Shown piece after piece: positions 1-8,358 of a DNA stretch of 36,035 nt (within the stretch, counting starts at the first letter, position 1; each line of letters starts with the position of its first letter). Made by a program: the position numbers and the translations under genes. Source of the DNA: Actinomycetes bacterium (lineage in GTDB: Bacteria > Actinomycetota > Actinomycetes > JAHEKZ01); assembly GCA_024644345.1 (NCBI GenBank), contig JAHELE010000015.1, positions 1 through 36,035 of the forward strand, read 5' to 3'. Below the pieces are notes generated by a model that was not told where the DNA came from, did no database searches, and saw only the letters and a list, made by a program, of their open reading frames with translations.

Positions 1-1109
1 CTGCTGAAGAGTCCCTTGTCGGGGATCTCGTCGATCCGCAGGTAACCCCGCACGGCGAGGTCAACGATGGTTGCGGTCACGTCCAGAACATTCGCCTGCT
101 CGTCGATCAGCGTGCCCAGCAACCCGGGCCGCAAGTTATCCGGTGGTGACCATTCGACCGGCCCCTCCCCCGAGTCACCAAAGGGACGCATCTCTTCGGC
201 GCCCGACGCGTCGGGCAGCGGCGCAAGCCCGGGAATCTGCCCGATGAATCTGCGGTCGCGCCCCCGACGAAGGAGCCACCAAACCACGCCCGCCCCGAGC
301 CCCAGCACGGCTGCTCCGGCACCCACAGTCGCTGGATTCACCGCAAACGCACGCTGCAGTGACCACCTCTGCTGGTACACCGCAGGAGGCACGTCCACTG
401 TGCCCGGCGGCATGGTGACGACGATCGACATCCCTTTCCCGTTGCCGAGTTCACTCGCTTGAGCGGTGAAGGACGCCGAACCGATCGACGGCTCGTCGCA
501 CGGCTGCACCCCGCCATACCGCCCCGTAAAGCACCTGCCGTCCTTGACCTGCGGAGCCTCGACCCGCACTGTCGCTTGCCGGATGGGGACCGACCAGTCG
601 GTGCCGATCGCGTCCCAGTAGAGCTCGTCGTAGCCGTCGAAGCTGTTGAGCGCGCCTTCTACGCGGTACCTCAGCAGGTACGACTGCGCTCCAATGATCG
701 TGGTGTCGGGATCCCCCACCCGAATCGAGAGAACACTGCCTTCTTGAGATACCTGCAGATCCGTGGGTGCGCCAGAAGGGCTGGTGACGCGGATGTCCTT
801 GATCGCCACCACTCGGTCATATGACTCGTCGATGGTCGTCTCCGAGCTCTCTGGTGTAAACGGCTCGGAGACGGGATAGCGGTTCGGGATCAGCCGGTAT
901 ATGCCGTGGCTGCGGTCGGTGAAGGTGTAGCTGATCCGCTCAGAAACGTCGAGTGACCCATCGTCGTTGATGCTGACCCCAACGTCGTACTGCCCGATGT
1001 AGCCATCACCTGCAGCAGCGGACGCCTGGAGTGCAGAAACCGGAAGGGTCAGCGCCGCTACTGCAAGGGCCGCGAGCATCCTGGCACCGTGGGTCATTGC
1101 CCGACGCAT
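1..1109 (-). CDS. DUF2207 family predicted membrane protein (3' part beyond window)
   Basis: An open frame runs from an ATG at 1109 to the window edge without a stop (about 369 codons), so the C-terminal part is missing. The start is supported by a GGAGGGG Shine-Dalgarno about 6 nt upstream, placed in the 13-nt gap after smpB. The N-terminus is a Sec-type signal (RRAMTHGARM then a long Ala/Leu/Val stretch ending ASAAA). The exported domain has the DUF2207 look: SYTFTDRSHGIYRLIPNRYP near residue 60, then DELYWDAIGTDWSVPI. A transmembrane segment lies at about residues 257-277 (VLGLGAGVVWWLLRRGRD), followed by the start of the cytoplasmic part. The function of the family is unknown. Position suggests co-transcription with smpB. 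The family call is from remembered motif patterns, not a search. Confidence 0.75.
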   Translation of the reverse strand, partial: MRRAMTHGARMLAALAVAALTLPVSALQASAAAGDGYIGQYDVGVSINDDGSLDVSERISYTFTDRSHGIYRLIPNRYPVSEPFTPESSETTIDESYDRVVAIKDIRVTSPSGAPTDLQVSQEGSVLSIRVGDPDTTIIGAQSYLLRYRVEGALNSFDGYDELYWDAIGTDWSVPIRQATVRVEAPQVKDGRCFTGRYGGVQPCDEPSIGSASFTAQASELGNGKGMSIVVTMPPGTVDVPPAVYQQRWSLQRAFAVNPATVGAGAAVLGLGAGVVWWLLRRGRDRRFIGQIPGLAPLPDASGAEEMRPFGDSGEGPVEWSPPDNLRPGLLGTLIDEQANVLDVTATIVDLAVRGYLRIDEIPDKGLFS

Positions 1110-1122
1110 CTGGCCCCTCCGC

Positions 1123-1596
1123 TCAGTCGCCTCGACCCTGCCGGGCGATCGCCCGGTCGGCGTCACGTTTGGCTTCCCGCTCCGCTAAAGAGTGTCGCTT
1201 GTCGTACGACTTCTTTCCCCGCGCAACGCCGATCTCGACCTTCGCATACCCGTCCTTGAAGTACAGCGAAGTCGGGATGATGGTGAGTCCCGATTCCTTT
1301 GTCTTCGCCGTGAGCTTGCGAATCTGGTCTCGGTGCAGGAGCAGCTTGCGGACGCGTCGCGGTTCATGGTTCGTCCACGTTCCCTGGGTGTACTCAGGGA
1401 TGTGGACATTGTGCAGCCACACTTCGCCGTCCTGGACGGCCGCGTATCCATCGACGAGAGATGCTCGCCCTTCACGGAGAGACTTGACCTCGGTACCGGT
1501 CAGCACCAGGCCGGCCTCAAACGTGTCTTCGATGTGGTAGTCGTGGCGCGCCTTGCGGTTCTGGGCCACCAGAACGCGCCCCTTCTCGCGGGGCAT
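1123..1596 (-). CDS. smpB: SsrA-binding protein SmpB
   Basis: This 157-residue protein is a full-length SmpB, the partner of tmRNA in trans-translation, which rescues stalled ribosomes and tags incomplete proteins. Visible family signatures are the N-terminal [20 protein letters not shown], the [19 protein letters not shown] strand/loop that binds tmRNA, the [10 protein letters not shown] segment, and the basic C-terminal tail [19 protein letters not shown] that enters the ribosomal decoding centre. It starts 2 nt after the stop of the S41 protease gene, so the two are probably co-transcribed and perhaps translationally coupled. The tmRNA gene (ssrA), often downstream of smpB, was not recognised here; a DUF2207 gene takes that place. 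Confidence 0.97.
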   Translation of the reverse strand: MPREKGRVLVAQNRKARHDYHIEDTFEAGLVLTGTEVKSLREGRASLVDGYAAVQDGEVWLHNVHIPEYTQGTWTNHEPRRVRKLLLHRDQIRKLTAKTKESGLTIIPTSLYFKDGYAKVEIGVARGKKSYDKRHSLAEREAKRDADRAIARQGRGD

Positions 1597-1598
1597 GG

Positions 1599-2756
1599 CT
1601 ACCCCTCGTCAATCAGGGGCAGTGCCGCAGTCAGACCTCGCAACACCTCAAGCGCCCGCTGCTCAGCCGCCTCAGGTGGAGCGGCCACGTCAACGAGCAC
1701 GTCTGGCTCGATCCCCCGACCATCGATAACACGGCCGGTGGGTGTCAGGTAGCGCCCGATGGTGAACTCGATCGCCGAGCCGTCGGGAAGCACACTCGGT
1801 TCTTGGACCGAGCCCTTGCCGTAGGTGCGCGAGCCGACGACGACGGCGCGACTTCGGTCCTGGAGTGCCGCCGCGACCACCTCTGCGGCGCTGGCGGTAC
1901 CACCGTCTACCAGGACGACGACGGGAGTGATCGTGTCGCCGCGCCCGATCGCCGAGAGCACCCGGTCAGGGGCATCTCGTTGCTCGTACGAGACGACCGG
2001 GCCGCCGTCCAGGAAGACCGACGCGACCTCGACTGCTTCGTCAAGCAGCCCCCCGGGGTTGCCGCGCAGATCGAGCACCACGCCGCCCGCGAAAGTGGAC
2101 GGGTCAGCAGACATGGCCTCGCGGACGTCCCGTCCCACGCCTCGGGTGAAGGTTCTGATTCCGATCCTGGTCACCCCGTCAGCAAGCTGTTCGACCGTGA
2201 CGTCGGAGGTGTTGAGTACCGAACGCTCGACCGTCAGGGTCGTCACGACCCCTCCCCGAAGGGCTCCGATCGTCACCTCGCTCCCGTTGGGGCCACGGAG
2301 TCGCTGGACCACCTCACCGACCGATCCGCCCGACGTGGGCCAACCGTCGACCGAGGCGATCACGTCACCGGGGACCAGGCCCGCGTCTTCGGCGGGTGAT
2401 CCTTTCTGGACGCTGGAGACAACGACCCCGGTGCGGCCGGCCCGAACCCACAGACCGACACCGGAGTAGCGACCCTGGAGCGCGTCCTCGAAGGAGGCGT
2501 ACTCGCTGGGGTCGTAGTAGGACGACCATCGGTCGCCCAACGACTTGAGCATCCCTTCGACGGCTGCCCGTTCGAGCTCTGCCCGGTCCACCGGCTCGGC
2601 CGCGGACTCCGAGATGCGATCAGCAGCGGCGTCGATGACGCCGTTGGTGGACGACGAGCTGCCGACCACTCCGGTGATCACGCCGGCGCCGTAGGAGACT
2701 CCGACCGCCACCACCGCCGACACGGCGATGAGGAGGCGACGGCTGAGCGTGGACAT
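1599..2756 (-). CDS. S41-family C-terminal processing protease with PDZ domain
   Basis: A 385-residue exported serine protease of the CtpA/Prc type, which trims or degrades cell-envelope proteins. Residues 1-30 form an N-terminal signal/anchor ([20 protein letters not shown]). A PDZ domain spans roughly 95-175 ([34 protein letters not shown]). The S41 catalytic core follows, with the [14 protein letters not shown] motif at about 229-242, the nucleophile Ser289 in [10 protein letters not shown] and the general base Lys314 in TYGKGSVQ, so the catalytic dyad is intact. It sits between the M23 peptidase and smpB on the same strand. Next to FtsEX and a peptidoglycan hydrolase it may control levels of a division-associated envelope enzyme, but this is inference. 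No strong Shine-Dalgarno precedes the chosen ATG. Confidence 0.92.
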   Translation of the reverse strand: MSTLSRRLLIAVSAVVAVGVSYGAGVITGVVGSSSSTNGVIDAAADRISESAAEPVDRAELERAAVEGMLKSLGDRWSSYYDPSEYASFEDALQGRYSGVGLWVRAGRTGVVVSSVQKGSPAEDAGLVPGDVIASVDGWPTSGGSVGEVVQRLRGPNGSEVTIGALRGGVVTTLTVERSVLNTSDVTVEQLADGVTRIGIRTFTRGVGRDVREAMSADPSTFAGGVVLDLRGNPGGLLDEAVEVASVFLDGGPVVSYEQRDAPDRVLSAIGRGDTITPVVVLVDGGTASAAEVVAAALQDRSRAVVVGSRTYGKGSVQEPSVLPDGSAIEFTIGRYLTPTGRVIDGRGIEPDVLVDVAAPPEAAEQRALEVLRGLTAALPLIDEG

Positions 2757-2852
2757 GAGCGCCAGTCTACGGGCGGCGCGGCCGTGGCCAGCCTCGGTCC
2801 ACCGCCGACCGGGCCATTGCGCCCGAATTCACCGTCAACTGGAGGTTGAGCG

Positions 2853-4091
2853 TCAGGGACAGAACTCTGACTGCGGGGTCTTCGTCCCCCCGAACCACCC
2901 CATCGGGTCGTGCGGGACACCGTTCACATGCACCTCGAAGTGCAGGTGGGAGCCGGTGGAGTAGCCCGTCGAGCCGACGAACCCAATCACGTCCCCTTTG
3001 GACACCCGATCGCCGGCCTCGACGTTGAAGCCGGACTGGTGGGCGTAGAAAGTGGCCAGGCCGTTTCCGTGATCGACCAAAGTGTTGTTGCCATAGGGAC
3101 CGCTCAACTCTTGCTTGGTCCAGATGACGACCCCCGCGCGCGCCGCAAGGATCTCGGTGCCGCTCGGAGCGGTGATGTCGACGCCGGTGTGACAGCTGCG
3201 GTACCCGTAGACCGGGTGGGTCCGCCACCCCACGTCACCAGTCTTGGGATAACCCGGCAGGGGCCAGGACAGCTTGCCGGTGGCCGTGCCGGTCGAGGCC
3301 GCCTGGGCGATCTGGGCCTGCAGCGCCTTGCGGGCAGCGTCGAGATCGGCCAGACGTTGCTGCTCAGCCGCCTTCTCCTGGGCGGCCACCTTCAGCGAAT
3401 GGGCTCGGGTCGAGATCAGCTGCTTGACCTCGCGCTTGGCCTGGCGGGCCTCGTCAGCCAGCTCCCGCAGCTGCTCGACCTGCTTCTCGGCCTCCGCCTC
3501 GGTGGCCTCGATGGCCTGCTCCGTCACCTGCATCTGCTGCTGACGTGCGGCGAGGACCGACTTGTCAGCATTGAGCTGGTCGACGACCTCAGACTGTGCG
3601 TCGGTGACCGACTGGGTAGCCATCACGCGTTGGACGAAGTCGGTCGGCGACTCGGAGTCGAGGACGACCTCGAGCTCGGCGTAACCACCGGTTTGGTACT
3701 GGTAGCGGACGATGCGCGCGATCAGCGTCTCCGAGCGCACAATCCGGCGCTCGGCCTGTTTGATCTCGGTCTGGACGTTGACCTGTTGAGCCCGAAGCTG
3801 TCGCAGCTTCTGGCGGATCAGCGCCAGGCGGTCACGTGCGCCCGACAGCCTCCCGGCCGCTGCGTCGTACCTTGCCCGGGCTGCTGGCAGCTGCGACTGC
3901 GCGCGCTCCAACTCGGCCGCCGCTTTCTGCAGTCGCGCGGAGGCACCCTCGAGTGCAGACTCCGTCTGGTCGATCTTGTTGTTGAGCTGGTCAGCCTTGT
4001 CGATCAGGTCGTCAGCGGACGCCGGCGCCAGGACGCCGGCCACCAGGGCAGCGGTCGCCAAGGTGGCGGCTACAACAGCACGCGCACGCAT
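2853..4091 (-). CDS. Coiled-coil M23 family metallopeptidase (EnvC-like, FtsEX partner)
   Basis: A 412-residue exported protein. It has a signal peptide at 1-26 (ending APASA), then a long Ala/Gln/Glu-rich coiled coil at about 28-265 with heptad-like repeats (DLIDKADQLNNKIDQTESAL). A LytM/M23 endopeptidase domain spans about 275-400. Zinc/catalytic residues are present: His301 and Asp305 in CHTGVDI, His351 in FYAHQSG, and His383/His385 in GSHLHFEVH. It should therefore be a catalytically competent peptidoglycan hydrolase rather than a degenerate activator like E. coli EnvC. The gene lies 57 nt after ftsX on the same strand, where the coiled coil would be expected to bind the FtsX extracellular loop. 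GGAGGG six nt upstream of the ATG supports the start. Confidence 0.93.
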   Translation of the reverse strand: MRARAVVAATLATAALVAGVLAPASADDLIDKADQLNNKIDQTESALEGASARLQKAAAELERAQSQLPAARARYDAAAGRLSGARDRLALIRQKLRQLRAQQVNVQTEIKQAERRIVRSETLIARIVRYQYQTGGYAELEVVLDSESPTDFVQRVMATQSVTDAQSEVVDQLNADKSVLAARQQQMQVTEQAIEATEAEAEKQVEQLRELADEARQAKREVKQLISTRAHSLKVAAQEKAAEQQRLADLDAARKALQAQIAQAASTGTATGKLSWPLPGYPKTGDVGWRTHPVYGYRSCHTGVDITAPSGTEILAARAGVVIWTKQELSGPYGNNTLVDHGNGLATFYAHQSGFNVEAGDRVSKGDVIGFVGSTGYSTGSHLHFEVHVNGVPHDPMGWFGGTKTPQSEFCP

Positions 4092-4148
4092 GATCGACCC
4101 TCCTCTCCCCTGAAGTCTCGGCGCAATTGGCTGTGGACTTCACTGCGG

Positions 4149-5066
4149 TCACACACGAAGGTACTTCAGCAACGTCAGGTAGGAGACAACAATCGATACC
4201 AAGAGGCCGATCGACATCACGATCCCGCAGGTGGCCATCACGTGGCCCCAGTTGATCCAGCTGGCCTCATTGAAGGCGAACGACTCGCGGAAAAGCCGGT
4301 CGATGAGCAGGTACTTGCCCACCACCAGGGCGACACAGGCCAGCAAACCCCCCACAAGTCCGGCAAATGCCCCCTCCAGCAGGAAGGGAAGCTGGATATA
4401 GAGGTTCGACGCACCCACCAGCCGCATGATGGAGGTCTCCCGTCTTCTGCTGAACGCGGCGACCCGGATCACGACCACGATCAGCAGGACAGTCGCGATC
4501 AGGGCGACAAAGGCCACCCCCAGAGCTCCCACCTGGAACCCGTTCAGCACGTTGAAGACCGTGTCGAAGAACGACCGCATGTCGACGACGTTCTCCACAC
4601 CCGGACGACCCTCGAAGGCGCTGGCCACTTCGTTGTAGTCGTTCTCCGGGTCGACCAACTTGGCCCGAAAGGACTCCTGCAAGTCATCGGCGGTGATGTT
4701 GTCGGCGATCTCAGAGTTGGCGAACTGCTCCTGGAAGCGCTCGAATGCGTCCTGCTTGGACTCGTAGAACACCTCGCTCACCTGCGGCAGCTCTTGCAGG
4801 TCCTGCTGAATCTGGGCGCGCTGGGCATCGGTGACGGCGCCGTCTGGACAGGTCGCCCGGTCGCTGTCGATATCGCGACAGAGGAACAGCGATACCTCGA
4901 CCTTTCCCAACCAGAACTTCTGCATCTCGTTGATCTGCTGGCGGATGAGGTTGGCCGTGCCGAGCAGGGCCAGCGCGATGCTGATCACGAGCACAGCGGC
5001 CACGGTCATGGTGAGGTTGCGGCGCAGACCGGTAGCGGCCTCGCTCACGACAAGACTGATGCGCAT
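4149..5066 (-). CDS. ftsX: Permease-like cell division protein FtsX
   Basis: At 305 residues it has the length and layout of FtsX. There is a cytoplasmic N-terminus (MRISLVVSEAATGLRRNLTM), a first transmembrane helix at about 21-42, and an extracellular domain (about 45-190) with a Cys pair in LFLCRDIDSDRATCPDG. Three more transmembrane helices fill the C-terminal third (VALIATVLLIVVVIRVAAFS; LVGGLLACVALVVG; MSIGLLVSIVVSYLTLL). The conserved RRRETSIMRLVGAS motif after helix 2 is present. With FtsE it forms a mechanotransmitting ABC complex at the septum that switches on peptidoglycan hydrolases, here probably the downstream M23 protein. It begins 15 nt after the ftsE stop, and a GGAAGGA ribosome site precedes the ATG. 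Confidence 0.97.
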   Translation of the reverse strand: MRISLVVSEAATGLRRNLTMTVAAVLVISIALALLGTANLIRQQINEMQKFWLGKVEVSLFLCRDIDSDRATCPDGAVTDAQRAQIQQDLQELPQVSEVFYESKQDAFERFQEQFANSEIADNITADDLQESFRAKLVDPENDYNEVASAFEGRPGVENVVDMRSFFDTVFNVLNGFQVGALGVAFVALIATVLLIVVVIRVAAFSRRRETSIMRLVGASNLYIQLPFLLEGAFAGLVGGLLACVALVVGKYLLIDRLFRESFAFNEASWINWGHVMATCGIVMSIGLLVSIVVSYLTLLKYLRV

Positions 5067-5081
5067 GGCGTCCTTCCGACC

Positions 5082-5771
5082 TCAGCGTGCGTAGCCGTAG
5101 ACACCGCGCGCCTGGTCGCGCACGAGATGGCCGCGTTCAAGCTCGATGACCCGACGCCGCATCTGGTCGACGATGTCAGCGTCGTGGGTTGCCATCACCA
5201 CCGTGGTTCCGGTGCGGTTGATGCGATCGAGCAGCTTCATGATGCCGACGCTGGTGTGCGGGTCAAGGTTCCCCGTCGGTTCGTCGGCAATCAAGATCAC
5301 GGGTCGGTTGACGAAGGCCCGAGCCACAGCGACGCGCTGCTGCTCACCACCGGACAACTCACCGGGGTACCGGTCCTCCTTGCCGGCCAGGCCGACCAGC
5401 TCGATCACCTCAGGGACCACCTTGGCCACGAGGTGGCTCGGGCGTCCGGTCACCTCCAGCGCAAAGGCGACGTTTTCCAGCACGGTCTTGTTGGGAAGGA
5501 GGCGGAAGTCCTGGAAGACCGTTCCGATCTGACGACGCAGCTGTGGAACCTTCCAGTTCGAGAGCCGGGCGACGTCCTTGCCGGTGACGAACACCTGACC
5601 GGACGTGGCGCGCTCTTCCCGCAGGACCAGCCGCAGCAGCGTCGACTTGCCCGAGCCGGATGCACCTACCAGGAAGACGAACTCGCCCTTGTCGATCTCC
5701 AACGACACATGGTCGAGGGCCGGCCGCGCTTGGCTCGGGTAGATCTTGGTGACGTCGTCCAACCTGATCAT
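5082..5771 (-). CDS. ftsE: Cell division ATP-binding protein FtsE
   Basis: A 229-residue ABC ATPase with every core motif: Walker [10 protein letters not shown] (36-44), Q-loop FQDFRLL (Gln87), signature [14 protein letters not shown] (139-152), Walker [14 protein letters not shown] (158-170) and the switch His in [10 protein letters not shown]. Strong FtsE hallmarks are the start [14 protein letters not shown] and the [19 protein letters not shown] stretch. It powers FtsX in the division complex. No convincing Shine-Dalgarno precedes the ATG (the upstream bases are GGGCCCTCCC), so translation may begin on a leaderless or weakly led mRNA. The 214-nt region upstream holds a strong hairpin that ends the preceding LPXTG gene, so ftsE probably has its own promoter here rather than being read from prfB. 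Confidence 0.97.
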   Translation of the reverse strand: MIRLDDVTKIYPSQARPALDHVSLEIDKGEFVFLVGASGSGKSTLLRLVLREERATSGQVFVTGKDVARLSNWKVPQLRRQIGTVFQDFRLLPNKTVLENVAFALEVTGRPSHLVAKVVPEVIELVGLAGKEDRYPGELSGGEQQRVAVARAFVNRPVILIADEPTGNLDPHTSVGIMKLLDRINRTGTTVVMATHDADIVDQMRRRVIELERGHLVRDQARGVYGYAR

Positions 5772-5932
5772 GGGAGGGCCCGGCCGGGTCGGGGACAGGG
5801 GAAGCGGGCGCGAGGGCCCGTGAACGACCGGGAGGCACAGTCTACGGCCAGCCGAGCAGCGCTTCGATCACCCTGGCCGCCTGCGCGTGGCGTTGGTCCG
5901 GTGCTGACCGGACGTTCAGGTGAGGTGCAAGC

Positions 5933-5964
5933 AGAAGAGGCGCGGCCGTAGCCGCACCTCTTCT
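5933..5964 (-). terminator. Terminator hairpin after the LPXTG gene
   Basis: Two 14-nt arms (AGAAGAGGTGCGGC and GCCGCGCCTCTTCT, minus-strand sense) flank a 4-nt loop, with a single wobble position. The hairpin lies about 20 nt past the stop of the minus-strand LPXTG gene. It is followed by GCTTGC rather than a clean U-tract, which is common in high-GC genomes. It separates the LPXTG gene from ftsE. Confidence 0.75.
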
Positions 5965-5985
5965 GTCCGCTCGTCGCGAGAGCGA

Positions 5986-6882
5986 TTAGTGCTTGCGGTG
6001 GTACGAGGCCGGAATCAAGCGACCCGGACCGAGTAGGAGCAGGGCTCCAACCGCGATCAACAGGAGCGAGATCCCCACTGCTCCGGAAATCGGAACGTCC
6101 GGACCAGTCTTTGGAAGCGCACCGGCAGTCGTCTGGGTCTCGGTGACCTCAGGAGAGCTGCTCTTGGGCGGTTTGCTTCCCGAGTTCTGGGTCGAGATCG
6201 AGGTGCTCGGTGCCGCAGATGACGACGAGGTGCTCGGTGCTGCCGACGATGACGAGGTGCTCGGCGAGGCCGAACCGGTGGTTTGCGTCTCTGTGACCGA
6301 GGGGCTCGTCGGAGGCTTGGTCGTCGGAGGCTTAGTCGTCGGCGGCTTGGTCGTCGACGGCTGCGTGGTCACGGGCTTGGTCGTCGACGGCTGCGTGGTC
6401 ACGGGCTTGGTCGTCGACGGCTGCGTGGTCACCGGCTTGGTCGACGAAGCCGGGGCGCTCGACGTGACTGGTCCGGGCACCTTGCAGTCGTTCTCGTAGA
6501 TCGCCATGCCTTCAGCGGTCCAGTTCAGGCCGTCATGGACCCCCTGGATCGGCGGGATGATGTCGCCCCAGTCGTCGTCGCTCATGGGCGGCGGGTACTC
6601 AGCTGTGGGGTCGAAGACTGGCCCACCGTGCTCGAGGTAGTGATCGCCTTTGCCGTTGTCGTTGCCGAGATTCCCGTCAACCGCGTCAGGATCTACCGTG
6701 ATCACCACGTAGGGGTTTGTCACTGAGTTCGTGCGGTGGCAAATGGTGACGTTGTCAGCGTTACCGGGTTGGCCACCCGGGTTCGCGACAGCTGTTCCCA
6801 TCCCCAGCCACGGGAGTGGCGCCAGGGCCACCATGAGAGCTCCACCCCAACGGGCAGCCCGGGTCTTCCGGGAAACCGCCAT
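5986..6882 (-). CDS. Sortase-anchored (LPKTG) surface protein with Thr/Pro/Ser-rich stalk
   Basis: A 298-residue surface protein of unknown binding function. It has a signal peptide (MAVSRKTRAARWGG then a hydrophobic run ending TAVA), then an exported domain of about 100 residues beginning NVTICHRTNSVTNPYVVITV. This Cys-His start is seen in various actinobacterial surface proteins. A low-complexity stalk rich in Thr, Pro and Ser follows, containing three tandem copies of a KPVTTQPSTT-type decapeptide. The C-terminus is a complete sorting signal: LPKTG at 256-260, a hydrophobic segment and a basic tail (SYHRKH). A sortase should link it to the wall; no sortase gene is in the window. GAGGGAGGGAA upstream supports the start. 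It interrupts the usual prfB-ftsE adjacency. Confidence 0.9.
   Translation of the reverse strand: MAVSRKTRAARWGGALMVALAPLPWLGMGTAVANPGGQPGNADNVTICHRTNSVTNPYVVITVDPDAVDGNLGNDNGKGDHYLEHGGPVFDPTAEYPPPMSDDDWGDIIPPIQGVHDGLNWTAEGMAIYENDCKVPGPVTSSAPASSTKPVTTQPSTTKPVTTQPSTTKPVTTQPSTTKPPTTKPPTTKPPTSPSVTETQTTGSASPSTSSSSAAPSTSSSSAAPSTSISTQNSGSKPPKSSSPEVTETQTTAGALPKTGPDVPISGAVGISLLLIAVGALLLLGPGRLIPASYHRKH
6344..6433. repeat. Three tandem 30-bp repeats inside the LPXTG gene
   Basis: Three consecutive, almost identical 30-bp units (starting GGCTTGGTCGTCGACGGCTG on the plus strand at 6344, 6374 and 6404) encode the Thr/Pro-rich decapeptide of the stalk. Shorter degenerate copies (TCGTCGGAGGCTT-like) precede them at about 6309-6343. 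The units are in frame, so copy-number change would lengthen or shorten the stalk. Confidence 0.9.
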
Positions 6883-6935
6883 GACCGTTCCCTCCCTCGC
6901 GCCGGGCCGGTCTCACCGCTCGCTCCCCGTGACCA

Positions 6936-6976
6936 CTGGGCGCCTCACGCCCTGGGTGACCGTAACGCAGTCACGG
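6936..6976 (-). promoter_or_regulatory. Inverted repeats in the leader of the LPXTG gene
   Basis: Upstream of the LPXTG start the leader holds GTGAC-N9-GTCAC (6956-6974) and, beside it, a GGGCG/CGCCC hairpin (about 6938-6952). They could be an operator or a structured 5' leader. I could not match them to a known riboswitch, and no clear -10/-35 pair was found in this 269-nt region. Confidence 0.25.
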
Positions 6977-7121
6977 ATCAATGCTTCCCTAGCTCAAATC
7001 TTAGTCGGTGGCCCTCACGCAGTGTGGTAGCCACCCTGACGAATCACCCGTTTGGCCGGGCCTCGCCACTGACTGAGGGTAGCGGAGGGCAGGTCTGGGG
7101 CGCAGCCCAATCACCGAGCTC

Positions 7122-7146
7122 ACCAGGCCCCCTGGTTACTCACCAG
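7122..7146 (-). terminator. Possible terminator after prfB
   Basis: Just past the prfB stop, the minus strand reads CTGGT-N5-ACCAGG-N3-CCTGGT, which can form either of two alternative short hairpins. No U-tract follows. It is a candidate end for the prfB transcript, weakly supported. Confidence 0.35.
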
Positions 7147-7151
7147 TAGGA

Positions 7152-8273
7152 CTAGTGGGACGCGCCCTGGTTCTGTTGCTGCATGCGCCACCGGATACCG
7201 GCCTCGATAAACACGTCGAGATCGCCGTCGAGGACGGGCTCGGGGTTTCCGACCTCCACCTCGGTGCGCAGGTCCTTGACCATTTGGTAGGGGTGCAGAA
7301 CGTACGAGCGCATCTGGTTGCCCCACGAGCCTCCAGAGTCACCCTTGAGGGCATCCATCCGGGCCTGTTCCTCCTGCCGACGGCGCTCGAGCAGCTTGGC
7401 CTGCAGGACGTTCATCGCCGTTGCCCGGTTCTGCAGTTGTGAGCGCTCGTTCTGGCAGCTCACCACGATTCCGGTCGGCAGGTGCGTGATGCGCACTGCC
7501 GAGTCGGTGGTGTTGACTCCCTGCCCCCCAGGCCCACTACTGCGGTACACGTCGACGCGGATCTCATCGTCGGGGATCTCGATGTGGTCCGTCTGCTCGA
7601 CGACTGGCACGACCTCGACGCCGGCGAACGACGTCTGTCTCCGGCCCTGGTTGTCGAAGGGTGAGATGCGTACCAGCCGGTGCGTTCCCTGCTCAACGCT
7701 GAGGGTGCCGTACGCGTACGGGGCCTTGACCGCGAACGTTGCCGACTTGATCCCGGCCTCTTCGGCGTACGACGTGTCGTAGACCTCGGTGGGGTAGCCG
7801 TGGCGCTCACACCACCTCAGGTACATGCGCATGAGCATCTCGGCCCAGTCAGCGGCGTCTACCCCACCGGCCTCCGCCCGCACCGTGACGAGAGCCTCCC
7901 GGGCGTCGTACTCACCGGACAGCAACGTCAAGACCTCTTGCTCACCGACCGCTTTGGTCAGGCTCTCGATCTCGGTATCGACCTCGGCGAGGGTCTCGGC
8001 GTCTCCTTCGTCCTGGGCGAGCTCGAGCATGACCCCGAGATCGTCGACCCGCTGGCGTAGAGCAGCCATCCGGCGGATCAGCCCCTGGACGGACGACAAC
8101 CGGCTGGTCACCTTCTGCGCTGCCTCGGGATCGCTCCACAGGTCGGGAGCGGCAGCTTGTTCCTCCAGGGTCGCGACCTCTTCGCGGCGGCGCGGCAGAT
8201 CGAGCACTGTCTCGATGCTGCTCAGGGTCGTCTGCAGCTGGGCGATCGCCTCAGCGGGGTCGGGGTTGGCCAC
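7152..8273 (-). CDS. prfB: Peptide chain release factor 2
   Basis: A 373-residue class I release factor that ends translation at UGA and UAA. The stop-codon-reading tripeptide SPF is at 204-206 (in [11 protein letters not shown]), and the hydrolysis motif GGQ is at 249-251 (in [14 protein letters not shown]). These positions match RF2 rather than RF1, which has PxT. The long N-terminal helical domain is present from residue 1. The frame is continuous, so the programmed +1 frameshift found in many other bacteria is absent, as is usual in actinobacteria. The start is GTG, with no strong ribosome site visible. It is the first gene of the minus-strand division block, although an LPXTG gene separates it from ftsE. 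Confidence 0.97.
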   Translation of the reverse strand: MANPDPAEAIAQLQTTLSSIETVLDLPRRREEVATLEEQAAAPDLWSDPEAAQKVTSRLSSVQGLIRRMAALRQRVDDLGVMLELAQDEGDAETLAEVDTEIESLTKAVGEQEVLTLLSGEYDAREALVTVRAEAGGVDAADWAEMLMRMYLRWCERHGYPTEVYDTSYAEEAGIKSATFAVKAPYAYGTLSVEQGTHRLVRISPFDNQGRRQTSFAGVEVVPVVEQTDHIEIPDDEIRVDVYRSSGPGGQGVNTTDSAVRITHLPTGIVVSCQNERSQLQNRATAMNVLQAKLLERRRQEEQARMDALKGDSGGSWGNQMRSYVLHPYQMVKDLRTEVEVGNPEPVLDGDLDVFIEAGIRWRMQQQNQGASH

Positions 8274-8358
8274 GTCGCACGAGCGTACGTGATGGGCGGC
8301 CGCTCAATGTCAGGGCCCGCTGAGCCGATCAGGGGATTGAGCCGTTGGGAGTACCCGA

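Noticed and set aside
1-1122. tmRNA gene next to smpB
   Set aside because: The stretch is a continuous DUF2207 coding frame; no tRNA-like ends or tag-coding segment were seen.
2910-5951. 1,013-residue plus-strand open frame
   Set aside because: It is antisense to the M23, ftsX and ftsE genes, made of the Leu/Gly/Asp/His-rich composition expected from mirrored high-GC codons, and contains no domain.
6300-6440. Possible CRISPR-like or intergenic tandem array
   Set aside because: Units are contiguous without spacers, in frame, and encode a Thr/Pro stalk.
7152-8273. Programmed frameshift in prfB
   Set aside because: The frame is continuous from GTG to stop with no internal UGA, so no frameshift is needed.
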